From: Bog-473 sp963781955
Lineage (GTDB): Bacteria > Actinomycetota > Acidimicrobiia > Acidimicrobiales > RAAP-2
Assembly (NCBI GenBank): GCA_963781955.1
Contig: CAWAHU010000002.1
Location: 1-64,000 of the forward strand
Direction of reading: 5' to 3'
DNA length: 64,000 nt
This document shows, one piece after another, positions 1-8,234 of the stretch. The notes under the pieces were generated by a model. The model saw only the letters and a program-made list of their open reading frames with translations. It searched no databases and was not told the origin of the DNA. Both the position numbers and the translations under genes were made by a program. Within the stretch, counting starts at the first letter, position 1. The number at the start of each line of letters is the position of its first letter.

Positions 1-1
1 G

Positions 2-1354
2 AACTCGAACTGGAATTGGATCCCGTCGAACATCTGGGTCGGGGTCGGCAAGATGAAGAGCGACCAGGTGACCTTCAAGCTCGGACCCATCTACAAGCGC
101 AAAGGCATCGAGTTCCATCAGGCACTGGCGACGGCGATCCACCCCGAGGGCGCGCCGGGTCGACTACGACCCTACGTCGAGATCACCTACACCGACCCGG
201 GACGGGCCGGTGAGCACGCCGAGGTGGACTACGACTACCTGGTGAACGCCACCGGTCCGAAGCTCAACTTCGCCGCTACCCCCGGGCTCGGGCCCGACGG
301 CCACTCCTACTCGGTGTGCACCTCGGGGCACGCGGTCGACGCGTCGGCTGCTCTCTCCGAGTCGATCGCGAAGATGAAGAACGGCCAACCTCAGGTTCTC
401 GTCATCGGGATGGGGCACGGGACCTGCACCTGCGAGGGAGCGGCCTTCGAGTACGCGTTCAACGTGGAGCACGAGGTCCGTCAGGCGGGGGTCCGCGACC
501 TGGCCGACATCGTCTACCTGACCAACGAGTACGAGCTGGGGGACTTCGGCGTCGGCGGGCTGACCTTCACCCAGCAGGGATTCCAGACGACGTCCAAACT
601 GTGGACCGAGTCCCTCTTCCGCGAGCGTGGGATCCGGGCGATCACCGGGGCCCACGTCACGGGCGTCGAAGAGGGCGTCGTCCACTACGAGCAACTCGAC
701 GGTTCGTCGAACTCGTTGCCCTTCGACTTCGCCATGCTGCTCCCGCCCTTCCGCGGCGTTCCACTCAAGGCGTACGACGCCGAGGGGAACGACATCTCCG
801 ACGAACTGTTCGCCCCCAACGGGTTCATGAAGGTGGATGCCGACTACTCGGGCAAGCCGTTCGAGGAGTGGCGGGCCGAGGACTGGCCGAGCACCTACCA
901 GGTGCCGCAGTACCCGAACATCTTCGCCGTCGGCATCGCTTTCGCCCCACCGCATCAGATCTCCCGACCGCGCAAGTCCCCCAACGGGACGGTGATCACT
1001 CCGTCGCCCCCTCGGACCGGAATGCCGTCGGGGATCATGGGCAAACTGGCCGCCACGAACATCGCCGAGATGATCACGCACGGCAACTCGGCCCCGGTCC
1101 GCACGGCCTCGATGGCCGACATGGGGGCAGCGTGTGTCGCCTCGGCCGGGTCCGGGCTCCGCCAAGGGAGCGCGGCCTCCATGACCATGTACCCGGTCGT
1201 GCCGGACCTGGTGAAGTACCCCGACACCGGACGCAGCCTGAAGGACACCTTCGGCGAGATCGGTCTCAGTGGACACTGGATCAAGCTTCTTCTCCACTAC
1301 ATGTTCATCTACAAGGCCAAGGCCCGTCCGGGCTGGCACCTGATCCCCGAGTAG
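2..1354 (+). CDS. sqr: Sulfide:quinone oxidoreductase family flavoprotein, 5' partial
   Basis: This reading frame is open from the window edge, so the N-terminal FAD-binding part lies outside. The first visible residues (NSNWNWIPSNIWVGVG) match the conserved segment just after the first FAD motif in SQR-type proteins. A second dinucleotide-binding core follows (VLVIGMGHGTCTCEG), then a C-terminal region with PNIFAVGIAF. Family members oxidise sulfide and pass electrons to the quinone pool at the inner face of the membrane. Two cysteines (CTCEG) lie close to where SQR redox cysteines occur, but I cannot assign the catalytic pair without the N-terminus. A small gene follows 13 bases downstream and is probably co-transcribed. 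The alternative is a generic NADH dehydrogenase-like flavoprotein. Confidence 0.82.
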   Translation, partial: NSNWNWIPSNIWVGVGKMKSDQVTFKLGPIYKRKGIEFHQALATAIHPEGAPGRLRPYVEITYTDPGRAGEHAEVDYDYLVNATGPKLNFAATPGLGPDGHSYSVCTSGHAVDASAALSESIAKMKNGQPQVLVIGMGHGTCTCEGAAFEYAFNVEHEVRQAGVRDLADIVYLTNEYELGDFGVGGLTFTQQGFQTTSKLWTESLFRERGIRAITGAHVTGVEEGVVHYEQLDGSSNSLPFDFAMLLPPFRGVPLKAYDAEGNDISDELFAPNGFMKVDADYSGKPFEEWRAEDWPSTYQVPQYPNIFAVGIAFAPPHQISRPRKSPNGTVITPSPPRTGMPSGIMGKLAATNIAEMITHGNSAPVRTASMADMGAACVASAGSGLRQGSAASMTMYPVVPDLVKYPDTGRSLKDTFGEIGLSGHWIKLLLHYMFIYKAKARPGWHLIPE

Positions 1355-1367
1355 GAGACAGAGCCCG

Positions 1368-1514
1368 ATGGATTCCACCGACAGCGACATCGCGATCGCC
1401 CCGCTCCCCACCGACAAGACACTGCGGGCCCGCAAGAGCCTGCTCATCCAGTTCGGGAGGTTCCTGGCCATCAACGCCAAGATGTTCAAGGTCATCCGAC
1501 GAGAAGGTCGGTGA
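1368..1514 (+). CDS. Small 48-residue protein downstream of sqr
   Basis: This short frame starts with ATG 13 bases after the flavoprotein stop, behind a GGAGACAGAG-type ribosome site, and ends at TGA 1512-1514. The product is about 48 residues. It has an acidic N-terminus (MDSTDSDIAIAPL) and a basic amphipathic C-terminal half ending KVIRREGR. The closeness to sqr and clean ribosome site make it a likely second gene of the same transcript, perhaps a membrane-surface or stability partner of the quinone enzyme. No family is recognised. The role is inferred from position only. Confidence 0.5.
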   Translation: MDSTDSDIAIAPLPTDKTLRARKSLLIQFGRFLAINAKMFKVIRREGR

Positions 1515-1577
1515 ACGTTGCCGGTCGGACGTGCAGGTGACTCTCATGGCGGTCTGATTCGAGGAACGGGCTCCTGT

Positions 1578-2159
1578 TCAACCGTCCTTTGTTGCTGACG
1601 GCGAGATCAAGTACTGCTGACGCCACAGAGACGGTGGCGGGTCTGGAAGGCCCCTGAGAAGCCAAACGGTTGCTGAGGTTCGCTGAAGCATGCCCACAGC
1701 ACTGTGAGCAAGGAACGCCGCGAACGGGACTTCCAAGAACGCGGCGGTCAGGACCGCTCCCCATTGCTCATGTGTCCCATACGAGAGAGTGACATCGAAC
1801 CATGCGTCGGTGACGAGCATGGTGGCCGCCACGAGCAGCCCGAGGATCGCCACCTGTCGCCGATGAAGTCCCAACCAGGCCGTCGTCAAGAGGACCAAAG
1901 CCAGCATCACATCGAAGCCGACCCACGCTACGCGCCAGGCTCCACCTGATTCGGCCAGCGGAAGAGAGGACGCGAGATAGCCGATCCAGGGAACCATGAC
2001 GATTGCGCCAGCGCCTGCAGCCGCGATGGACAGCTTGCGTCGCCTGACCATTCCAGAGTGCGTGGTAGGTCGTTCAACAAGCTCATCGAGTAGTCGGGCC
2101 ACCTGTCCGCGCTCCTCTGGCGTCCAGGCTCTGACCTCATCCGCAGATGGAGCGGACAT
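1578..2159 (-). CDS. Four-TM actinobacterial membrane protein, unknown function
   Basis: The protein has about 193 residues. Its N-terminus is cytoplasmic and polar (TPEERGQVARLLDEL), followed by four hydrophobic segments. The third contains a VTDAWFDVT motif that I recall from uncharacterised actinobacterial membrane proteins. I chose the ATG at 2159 over an earlier in-frame start because AGGAGGGGG lies just upstream of it. It is the last gene on the minus strand after acr3 and the DUF2180 gene, 104 bases behind the latter, and may share their transcript. No catalytic residues are apparent, and a function in arsenic handling would be guesswork. Confidence 0.6.
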   Translation of the reverse strand: MSAPSADEVRAWTPEERGQVARLLDELVERPTTHSGMVRRRKLSIAAAGAGAIVMVPWIGYLASSLPLAESGGAWRVAWVGFDVMLALVLLTTAWLGLHRRQVAILGLLVAATMLVTDAWFDVTLSYGTHEQWGAVLTAAFLEVPFAAFLAHSAVGMLQRTSATVWLLRGLPDPPPSLWRQQYLISPSATKDG

Positions 2160-2263
2160 ACCGACCCCCTCCTGTACTATCCAAAGTGGATCTCGGGACA
2201 ATGAAGGCGCGGGCCATTGTCGCCGACATGCCCCCATCTAGCGATAGGAGCACCCCGCACTAC

Positions 2264-2509
2264 TTAGCGAGCGTGTCGTCCGTGATGGCGGTCGTGATGA
2301 ACCGCGGCTTCATTCGCCGCTGAACACGCTCCGCACCAGATGAGCCGTGCCGGTGGCTCGATCCTGATCACTTGGTCGATGGGTTCGGTGCGCGTGAGGT
2401 AGTGGTCGTGGACCTTGGCATGTTCCATGCACACCCCAGCACCACATGAGTGGCAAATGCCCACGGCGGAACTGGACGAGCCGATCTCGGTGCAGTCGAA
2501 GCAGTTCAT
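2264..2509 (-). CDS. DUF2180 family small zinc-binding protein
   Basis: This 81-residue protein contains CxxC-type pairs (NCFDC, CHSCGAGVC, WCGAC) and many histidines near the C-terminus (HHDRHHGRH). It probably folds around zinc. The arrangement fits DUF2180, a small archaeal and actinobacterial family often found beside metal-handling genes. Its ATG overlaps the stop of the ACR3 gene in a TGATG junction, so translation is probably coupled to the arsenite exporter. The His/Cys richness could also bind arsenite or another soft metal, which is inference. Confidence 0.7.
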   Translation of the reverse strand: MNCFDCTEIGSSSSAVGICHSCGAGVCMEHAKVHDHYLTRTEPIDQVIRIEPPARLIWCGACSAANEAAVHHDRHHGRHAR

Positions 2510-3714
2510 CAGACTCCTTCTTTGTTCGTTTCACGACTCATTGCAGCCGGGTAGAAGCGGTGGCGAGCCCAGAGGGCTACGTAGACGAGGGCCACGAGGA
2601 CCGGAACCTCGATGAGCGGACCGACGACACCGGCAAGCGCCTCACCTGAGGTGACTCCGAAGACACCGATAGCCACGGCAATGCCGAGTTCGAAGTTGTT
2701 CCCGGCGGCGGTGAAGGCGACGGCGGTGTTGCGCTCGTAGGGGAAGTGCATGCGCAGTCCGAGGGCGAAGGAACCGAACCACATGACCCCGAAGTAGGCC
2801 AGCAGAGGTAGCGCAATGCGGGCGACGTCCCACGGGTCGCTGGTGATCTTGTGGCCCTGCAAGGCGAAGAGGACCACGATGGTGAAGAGCAGCCCGTAGA
2901 GCGAAACGGGACTGATCCGGGGCAAGAACCTCTGTTCGTACCACTCGGTCCCCTTGGTCCGCTCGCCAATCGTCCGGGTGAGGAACCCTGCGGCGAGTGG
3001 GATGCCGAGGAAGATCAGCACGATCTTGGCGATCTCCCAAATGGTGACGTGGAGGGTAGCTGTATCGAGGCCGAGCCATCCAGGAAGAAGTTGGAGGTAG
3101 AACCAGCCGAGCAATGCATAGGCGATGATCTGGAACACTGAGTTCACGGCCACGAGTACAACCGCAAGCTCCCGATCGCCACAGGCCAAGTCGTTCCAGA
3201 CGAGCACCATGGCGATGCATCGAGCCAGGCCCACGATGATCAAACCAGTGCGATATGCCGGAAGGTCGGGCAGCAACAGCCACGCCAAGGTGAACATCAG
3301 CGCGGGCCCGATGACCCAGTTCAACAGCAAGGAGATGCCGATCGTGCGGTGGTCCCTCGCGACACTGCCAACCTTGCCGTACTTCACCTTTGCCAACACG
3401 GGGTACATCATCATCAGCAGACCGATCGCGATCGGTAGCGACACCGAGCCGATCTTGACGGTGTCAAGCCACCCATTGAGGCCAGGTATCGCGCGCCCGA
3501 GCAGAAGTCCGAGGGCCATCGCCGCAAGTATCCAGAGTGGTAGGAGCCGGTTCAGCCAGGACAACCTGTGCAACACGTCTGCTTCGTCGTGTGCGGATGC
3601 AGACGGGATCAACGAGCCGTTGTCCTGCGATCGCGATTCCCTGCTGCCCCGAGCGCTCGCGTCGGCAGTCCCAGGCATGACGTGAGCCCGACGCACGATC
3701 CTCGAACCGCCCAT
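2509..3714 (-). CDS. acr3: ACR3-family arsenite efflux permease
   Basis: The 401-residue product is an ACR3-type arsenical exporter with about ten membrane segments. The core carries the hallmark GLARCIAMVLVWNDLACGD around the conserved membrane cysteine, followed by AAGNNFELGIAVAIG. ACR3 moves arsenite out of the cell using the proton motive force. The N-terminus has an unusual polar extension of about 45 residues. I keep the ATG at 3714 because TACCGT lies exactly six bases upstream, matching the leaderless pattern seen elsewhere in this window; a start at 3678 is possible. The stop overlaps the next gene, and arsR lies upstream on the same strand. Confidence 0.93.
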   Translation of the reverse strand: MGGSRIVRRAHVMPGTADASARGSRESRSQDNGSLIPSASAHDEADVLHRLSWLNRLLPLWILAAMALGLLLGRAIPGLNGWLDTVKIGSVSLPIAIGLLMMMYPVLAKVKYGKVGSVARDHRTIGISLLLNWVIGPALMFTLAWLLLPDLPAYRTGLIIVGLARCIAMVLVWNDLACGDRELAVVLVAVNSVFQIIAYALLGWFYLQLLPGWLGLDTATLHVTIWEIAKIVLIFLGIPLAAGFLTRTIGERTKGTEWYEQRFLPRISPVSLYGLLFTIVVLFALQGHKITSDPWDVARIALPLLAYFGVMWFGSFALGLRMHFPYERNTAVAFTAAGNNFELGIAVAIGVFGVTSGEALAGVVGPLIEVPVLVALVYVALWARHRFYPAAMSRETNKEGV

Positions 3715-3901
3715 GGGCTCACGGTATGCCCGGACCCCTCTCCCGACCAGGGTCGAAGGCCCTCTGTGGCGGAGAACCCGCTCCGCTCGGTCGACGTGTC
3801 GAGTCGGGTTGGTGTTTCCCCAGTGCCGTTGAAGGGCGAACGTCAGGGCTCATGGCCACTCCCGGTTGGCCGGCACCTGCAGTGCCCGTGACGCCCAGGG
3901 C

Positions 3902-4246
3902 TCAGCTGTCTATGGCCGCTCGGAGCTCAGCCAGGCGAGCACGGTCGATCGAGTACCAGACCCACTTCCCCCGCCGGTCACCGTGAACGAGACCGGCATC
4001 GCTCAAGACCTTGAGGTGGTGTGACACGGTCGGTTGGCTCTTGGCCAAGGGCTCGACGAAGTCGCAGACGCAGACCTCGCCCTCGGGCGAAGCAGCGAGA
4101 ATGCTGAGCACGCGCAGCCGGACGGGGTCAGCCAGCGCGCTGAATCCGGTGGCCAGCTCGGTGGCGTCGGTGGTGTCGAGCGGTGCGGCGAGCACCGATG
4201 CACAGCACTCTGTGGATCTGACCGTGGTAGCAGCCGGCTTGCTCAC
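3902..4246 (-). CDS. arsR: ArsR/SmtB-family arsenite-responsive repressor
   Basis: The protein has 114 residues and the ArsR winged-helix fold: LADPVRLRVLSIL, then the recognition helix SQPTVSHHLKVLSDAGLV and the wing GDRRGKWVWYSI. Candidate As(III)-binding cysteines are C59 and C61 (VCVCDF) in the alpha-3 region and C14/C15 near the N-terminus. The start is GTG with GGAGAGGTGACCC just upstream. It stands between the ACR3 group and the divergent arsI group, so it probably represses both from the 90-base intergenic region. The family releases DNA on binding arsenite or antimonite. Confidence 0.93.
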   Translation of the reverse strand: MSKPAATTVRSTECCASVLAAPLDTTDATELATGFSALADPVRLRVLSILAASPEGEVCVCDFVEPLAKSQPTVSHHLKVLSDAGLVHGDRRGKWVWYSIDRARLAELRAAIDS

Positions 4247-4268
4247 GGGTCACCTCTCCAAGCTTATA

Positions 4269-4297
4269 TTGACATCTGTAAATGTATCACCCATACT
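4269..4297 (+). promoter_or_regulatory. Sigma-70-type promoter of the arsI operon
   Basis: TTGACA at 4269-4274 is a perfect -35 hexamer. A 17-base spacer leads to CATACT at 4292-4297 as a -10. The ATG of the arsI-like gene follows 39 bases later. The surroundings are clearly richer in A and T than the coding DNA. Confidence 0.6.
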
Positions 4298-4309
4298 CGA
4301 TGCATCGAG
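4296..4309. promoter_or_regulatory. Perfect 14-bp palindrome, probable ArsR operator
   Basis: CTCGATGCATCGAG is a perfect palindrome. It overlaps the end of the -10 element and the expected transcription start, which is where an ArsR dimer would block transcription. Binding by the neighbouring ArsR is inferred from symmetry and position. Confidence 0.5.
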
Positions 4310-4336
4310 CGAGATCGATACTATCGGGAGGTCACC

Positions 4337-4822
4337 ATGTCGAGGGTCCAACTCGCACTCAACGTCAGCGACATCGACGAGGCCGTCGAGTTCTACACCA
4401 AGCTCTTCGGGTCCGAGCCGGCCAAGCGCGAGCCGGGCTACGCCAACTTCGCCATCGCCGACCCTCCGCTCAAGCTGGTCTTGCTCGAGGACACCACCGC
4501 TCGGGGTCATGGGACGGTCGGCGCCCTCAACCACCTCGGTGTCGAGGTCGAGACGACCGACGAAGTGACGGAAGCGACCGGACGCCTGAACGAGAAGGGA
4601 CTCGATACGGAGGTCGAGGAGCAGACGACCTGCTGCTACGCCGTCCAAGACAAGGTCTGGGTCAGCGACCCCGACGGTGCGCCCTGGGAGGTCTACACCG
4701 TGCTGGCCGACGCCCCGGCCGAAACCGGGATCGCCGGCGACGGGTCCTGCTGCGTCCCCGAGGCCATCACGAGCGTCTCCATGACGATCGGCGCGACCCA
4801 GGCCGGCTCGTCCTGCTGCTGA
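4337..4822 (+). CDS. arsI: ArsI/CadI-family VOC metalloenzyme (C-As lyase-like)
   Basis: The 161-residue protein is a one-domain vicinal-oxygen-chelate enzyme: VQLALNVSDIDEAVEFYTKLFG at the N-terminus, NHLGVEV in the middle and WEVYTVL at the end. Candidate metal ligands are N9 or a neighbour, H66 and E118, and the cysteine pair C99-C100 (TTCCYA) matches the organoarsenical-binding pair of ArsI. Known ArsI enzymes cleave the C-As bond of methylarsenite. Two further CC pairs (C138-C139 and the terminal CC) may bind arsenite. The ATG at 4337 has GGGAGGTCACC before it. It is the first gene of the divergent ars operon. Confidence 0.87.
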   Translation: MSRVQLALNVSDIDEAVEFYTKLFGSEPAKREPGYANFAIADPPLKLVLLEDTTARGHGTVGALNHLGVEVETTDEVTEATGRLNEKGLDTEVEEQTTCCYAVQDKVWVSDPDGAPWEVYTVLADAPAETGIAGDGSCCVPEAITSVSMTIGATQAGSSCC

Positions 4823-4850
4823 GCAGCGAAGTCGATCAGGGGACAGGCCG

Positions 4851-5585
4851 ATGAGGGACACCGTCCTGTGGCGGCGGCTGTTGGCGGAGTTCTTGGGCAG
4901 TGCCTTCCTGGCTGCCATCGTCATCGGCTCGGGCATCGCCGCACAGAACCTGTCCCCGGGGACCGTCGGTCTCCAGCTCTTCGAGAACGCAGCGGCCACC
5001 GCGACCGGTCTCTTCGCCATCATCTTGATGTTCGGCCCGATCTCGGGCGGGCACTTCAATCCGATCGTCTCCTTCGTTGACGCCGGGTTCGGGGGCCTCA
5101 AGTGGCGGGACGCCACGGCATATCTGCCTTTCCAGGTGGTCGGGTGCATCTGCGGGGCGATCGTGGCCAACGTGATGTTTTCGGAGGCCGCCATCTCCAT
5201 CTCGACCAAGCACCGGGCGAGCGGGCCTCACTGGCTCTCCGAGGTCGTCGCCACCATCGGCTTGATCCTGGTCATCTTCGCCCTGGCCCGTACCGGGCGC
5301 TCCCACCTGGCCCCGGCGGCCGTCGGGGCCTACATCGGGGCCGCCTACTTCTTCACCAGCTCGACCAGCTTCGCCAACCCGGCCATCACCGTCGGCCGCA
5401 TGTTCTCCAACACCTTCGCCGGCATCGCCCCATCCTCGGTCCCCAATTTCATCTCCGCCCAGATCGTGGGCGGAGCGCTCGCCTTCGGACTGATCAAGGC
5501 GTTGTACCCGGGAATGACCGAAGCCGAGGCGGCGGACGTCATGAATCCGCACCTGCGCGGTCAGGGCGACCTCGAGACCCGCTGA
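4851..5585 (+). CDS. aqpS: Aquaporin/aquaglyceroporin (AqpS-like)
   Basis: The product has 244 residues, about six membrane segments and both half-helix motifs: GGHFNPIVSF (NPI variant) and SFANPAITVGR. Aquaglyceroporins of ars operons conduct neutral arsenous acid, and some let arsenite formed by ArsC, or methylated arsenicals, leave the cell. It starts 28 bases after arsI and is followed 28 bases later by a flavoprotein gene. The NPI in the first box is typical of the AqpS/ars-linked subgroup as I recall. A role as an arsenite channel rests mainly on context. Confidence 0.88.
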   Translation: MRDTVLWRRLLAEFLGSAFLAAIVIGSGIAAQNLSPGTVGLQLFENAAATATGLFAIILMFGPISGGHFNPIVSFVDAGFGGLKWRDATAYLPFQVVGCICGAIVANVMFSEAAISISTKHRASGPHWLSEVVATIGLILVIFALARTGRSHLAPAAVGAYIGAAYFFTSSTSFANPAITVGRMFSNTFAGIAPSSVPNFISAQIVGGALAFGLIKALYPGMTEAEAADVMNPHLRGQGDLETR

Positions 5586-5613
5586 AGCGCTCCACAAACG
5601 AAAGGACGTCCCA

Positions 5614-7017
5614 ATGCACCTCGTAGCCATCGGAGGCAGCGACGCCGGCATCAGCGCCGCGCTGCGAGCCCGCGAGCTCGACCCGACGACCGAGGTCACC
5701 GTGGTGGTCTCCGATGCCTACCCAAACTTCTCAATCTGCGGTATCCCCTATTTCGTCTCCGGTGAGGTGACCCACTGGCGCAACCTCGCCCATCGCACGC
5801 TCGACGACCTCAAGGCGACCGGGATGCAGGTCCGTCTCAACACGTTGGCCACGAAGATCGATGTGGGCGGCCGCCGGCTCCACGTGGTCGACGAGGCCGG
5901 GGTCGAGGACCAGATCGCCTACGACCAACTCGTGGTGGGGACGGGCGCCGTCTCGGCTCGCCCGCCTATCGAGGGGCTGGTCGGCCCCGACGCGCTCGGT
6001 CCCACCGACGGGGTCCATTTGCTGCACTCCATGGGGGACACCTTCGAGCTCGTGCGCACGCTCGAGGAGAATCAACCGGCCAGCGCGGTGATCGTGGGCG
6101 CCGGCTACATCGGCCTCGAGATGGCCGAGGGTCTACATGCCCGGGGCCTCTCGGTCATCCAGTTCGAGCAACTCCCCGAGGTGCTGCCGACCGTCGACCC
6201 GAGCTTGGGCGCGCTGGTGAACGGGGAGCTGACGGCGCATGGCATCGACGTGCGGACCAACACCACGGTCAAACGGATCGCCCGAGCGCCCGAGGATTCG
6301 GCCGGCCGCTTCCAGGTCGACGTCGTCGAGTCGTCGGGGACCGAGTTCAGCACCTTCGCCGACATGGTGCTTGTCGTGGTCGGCGTCCGTCCCGACACGG
6401 GACTGGCAGCGTCTGCCGGAGCCGAGCTCGGCGTCGGCAGGGCGATCGGTGTCGACCGGGGCATGCGGACCAACCTCGAGCGTGTCTTCGCCGCCGGGGA
6501 CTGCGTGGTGACCCACCACCGCCTGATGGGCCTCACCTACTTGCCGCTCGGCACCACGGCTCACAAGCAGGGCCGGGTGGCCGGCGAGAACGCCATCGGG
6601 GGGACCAAAGAGTTCGCCGGAGGTCTCGGGACCCAGGTCGTAAAGATCTTCGACATGGTGGCGTCGCGCACCGGTCTGCGCGACCACGAGGCGGCCGCTG
6701 CCGGCTTCGACCCGGTGACTGTGGAGTTCGAGGCCGACGACCACAAGGCGTACTACCCAGGCAGCCACCGCATCCGCATGCGCTACACGGGCGACCGTGC
6801 GACCGGCCGGCTTCTCGGTGTCCAGCTCTTCGGTCACCGCCACGCCGAGGTGGCCAAGCGCATCGACATCGCCGCGGCCGCCATCTTCAACGAGATGACG
6901 GTGGACGCCATGAGCGAGCTCGACCTCTCCTATACGCCGCCTCTGGGGAGCCCGTGGGATGCGGTGCAGATGGGAGCCCAGGCGTGGGTGCGTGCGCAAG
7001 GATCGAGCGGTGACTGA
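5614..7017 (+). CDS. FAD/NAD(P) oxidoreductase of the CoA-disulfide reductase family in the ars operon
   Basis: The 467-residue protein begins with a FAD Rossmann motif (VAIGGSDAGISAAL). It has the single active-site cysteine segment FSICGIPY (C42) typical of CoA-disulfide reductase and NADH oxidase relatives. A second NAD(P) motif (VIVGAGYIGLEMAEGL) and the FAD motif (RVFAAGDCV) follow, then a dimerisation domain. Such flavoproteins occur in actinobacterial ars operons, where they may supply thiol reducing power for ArsC or oxidise arsenic species. The substrate here is unproven. The gene sits between the aquaporin and arsC. Confidence 0.85.
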   Translation: MHLVAIGGSDAGISAALRARELDPTTEVTVVVSDAYPNFSICGIPYFVSGEVTHWRNLAHRTLDDLKATGMQVRLNTLATKIDVGGRRLHVVDEAGVEDQIAYDQLVVGTGAVSARPPIEGLVGPDALGPTDGVHLLHSMGDTFELVRTLEENQPASAVIVGAGYIGLEMAEGLHARGLSVIQFEQLPEVLPTVDPSLGALVNGELTAHGIDVRTNTTVKRIARAPEDSAGRFQVDVVESSGTEFSTFADMVLVVVGVRPDTGLAASAGAELGVGRAIGVDRGMRTNLERVFAAGDCVVTHHRLMGLTYLPLGTTAHKQGRVAGENAIGGTKEFAGGLGTQVVKIFDMVASRTGLRDHEAAAAGFDPVTVEFEADDHKAYYPGSHRIRMRYTGDRATGRLLGVQLFGHRHAEVAKRIDIAAAAIFNEMTVDAMSELDLSYTPPLGSPWDAVQMGAQAWVRAQGSSGD

Positions 7018-7078
7018 GCCGATGCACGCTCAGGCGCTCTGGAGGCCAGGCAGGGTGTTGTGAGCGAAAGGGGAGGAC

Positions 7079-7726
7079 ATGTCAGACCATGAGCCCATGA
7101 CAGCTCAGCAGAGGGTGCAGCTGGACCACGTCGTCAAGGATCTACATACCCAGTACCACGGCGTATTCGGCCTCGAGTCGATCGAGGCGTTCGTGTTCGA
7201 CAGCTACGACGAGATCGCAAAGCGGGCCACGGTCACGAAGTGGCTGACCGTCACCGCAGAAAAGTTCGCCCGGCAACGTCTCGAAGCCCTGGTTCACATG
7301 CGGGACCACTCGCTGAAGCGGGTTCCAGCGGTGCTCTTCCTGTGCGTCCACAACGCCGGACGCTCCCAGATGGCGCTCGGCTGGTTCAACCACCTGGCCG
7401 CAGGTCGTGCCATTGCATGGTCGGGTGGCTCTGAGCCGGGATCCGCAATCAACCGGGACGTGGTCAAGGCCATGACCGAGGTTGGGATCGACATCTCCAA
7501 GGAGTTCCCCAAGCCCTGGACCGACGAGTTCTTGGAAGCGGCCGACGTCGTGGTGACGATGGGATGCGGTGACGCCTGTCCACTGGTGCCGGGAAAGCGG
7601 TATGAGGACTGGGAGCTCGAGGATCCGACCGGCAAGTCGCTCGAAGAGATCCGGCCCATCCGAGAAGCAGTCAAGGACCGGGTCGAGAACCTCCTCGAGG
7701 AGATCCTTACGTCGTCTCTGGCATGA
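7079..7726 (+). CDS. arsC: Arsenate reductase, LMW-PTP type with N-terminal helical domain
   Basis: The 215-residue protein has an N-terminal helical module of about 80 residues followed by a low-molecular-weight phosphatase-fold domain. The P-loop is CVHNAGRS (C89-S96). The distal redox cysteines lie in MGCGDACP (C163, C167), and DWELEDP supplies the acid region. This pattern fits the actinobacterial mycothiol-coupled arsenate reductases, which turn arsenate into arsenite for export by ACR3 or the aquaporin. GGGGAGGAC precedes the ATG directly. It is the last gene of the operon. Confidence 0.92.
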   Translation: MSDHEPMTAQQRVQLDHVVKDLHTQYHGVFGLESIEAFVFDSYDEIAKRATVTKWLTVTAEKFARQRLEALVHMRDHSLKRVPAVLFLCVHNAGRSQMALGWFNHLAAGRAIAWSGGSEPGSAINRDVVKAMTEVGIDISKEFPKPWTDEFLEAADVVVTMGCGDACPLVPGKRYEDWELEDPTGKSLEEIRPIREAVKDRVENLLEEILTSSLA

Positions 7727-8234
7727 CGATGGGCGGTTTGGGCCGTGGATCGAGGCGGTGCGTTCTGATTCAGCATCCGGTGCTGTCAGAGGTTGCCCAT
7801 TGCGCGCGCCCTGCCAACTCGCCATGGGGCCAGCCCCGATGTGCCGAAGCGTGCCACCGTCCTGGCATATGGGCTCACCCCCGAGCGCAAGTGGCAATGA
7901 CGCGGGAACCGACTACGCCGTATTCCCATTGATCGATCGGGCGTGCCCATGCGGAGGTGCTCGGCCCGACGAGCATCACGACAGCTCCCAAGGAGCCGGC
8001 ACCGGGGAGGACGGGGGTGGAAGTCGTTGCAAGGTGTCCACGACAACACCCGTGGCGATTTCACCTGCTTGGACTGCTCTTGAGTTGAGAGGATCTTCGA
8101 GTTGACGCTGCCGCGAGAGAGTTAGTCCACGCTTGGCCCTTTTTGTCATTGCGCCCAGCGCCTCTGCCGCGAACATCAGGCAAGTGATTCCGCTGGAACA
8201 CAGCGCTGACCAGCCGAGGGTGTCGGTCCAGAAC
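7727..8234. other. 508-bp region without a convincing gene
   Basis: This is the gap between arsC and the convergent hypothetical gene. Short open frames exist on both strands, but none shows a ribosome site or a recognisable family. A minus-strand stretch at 7786-8064 has a mildly coding-like composition and could be a decayed gene end. I see no clear terminator hairpin. Confidence 0.4.

Noticed and set aside
164..1495. Long minus-strand open frame opposite sqr
   Set aside because: The composition is low-complexity and the plus-strand gene has clear SQR motifs. It is antisense to a real gene.
7976..8176. 66-codon minus-strand frame after arsC
   Set aside because: It has no convincing ribosome site, no family and an average composition for non-coding DNA here. 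It is left in the unannotated gap.
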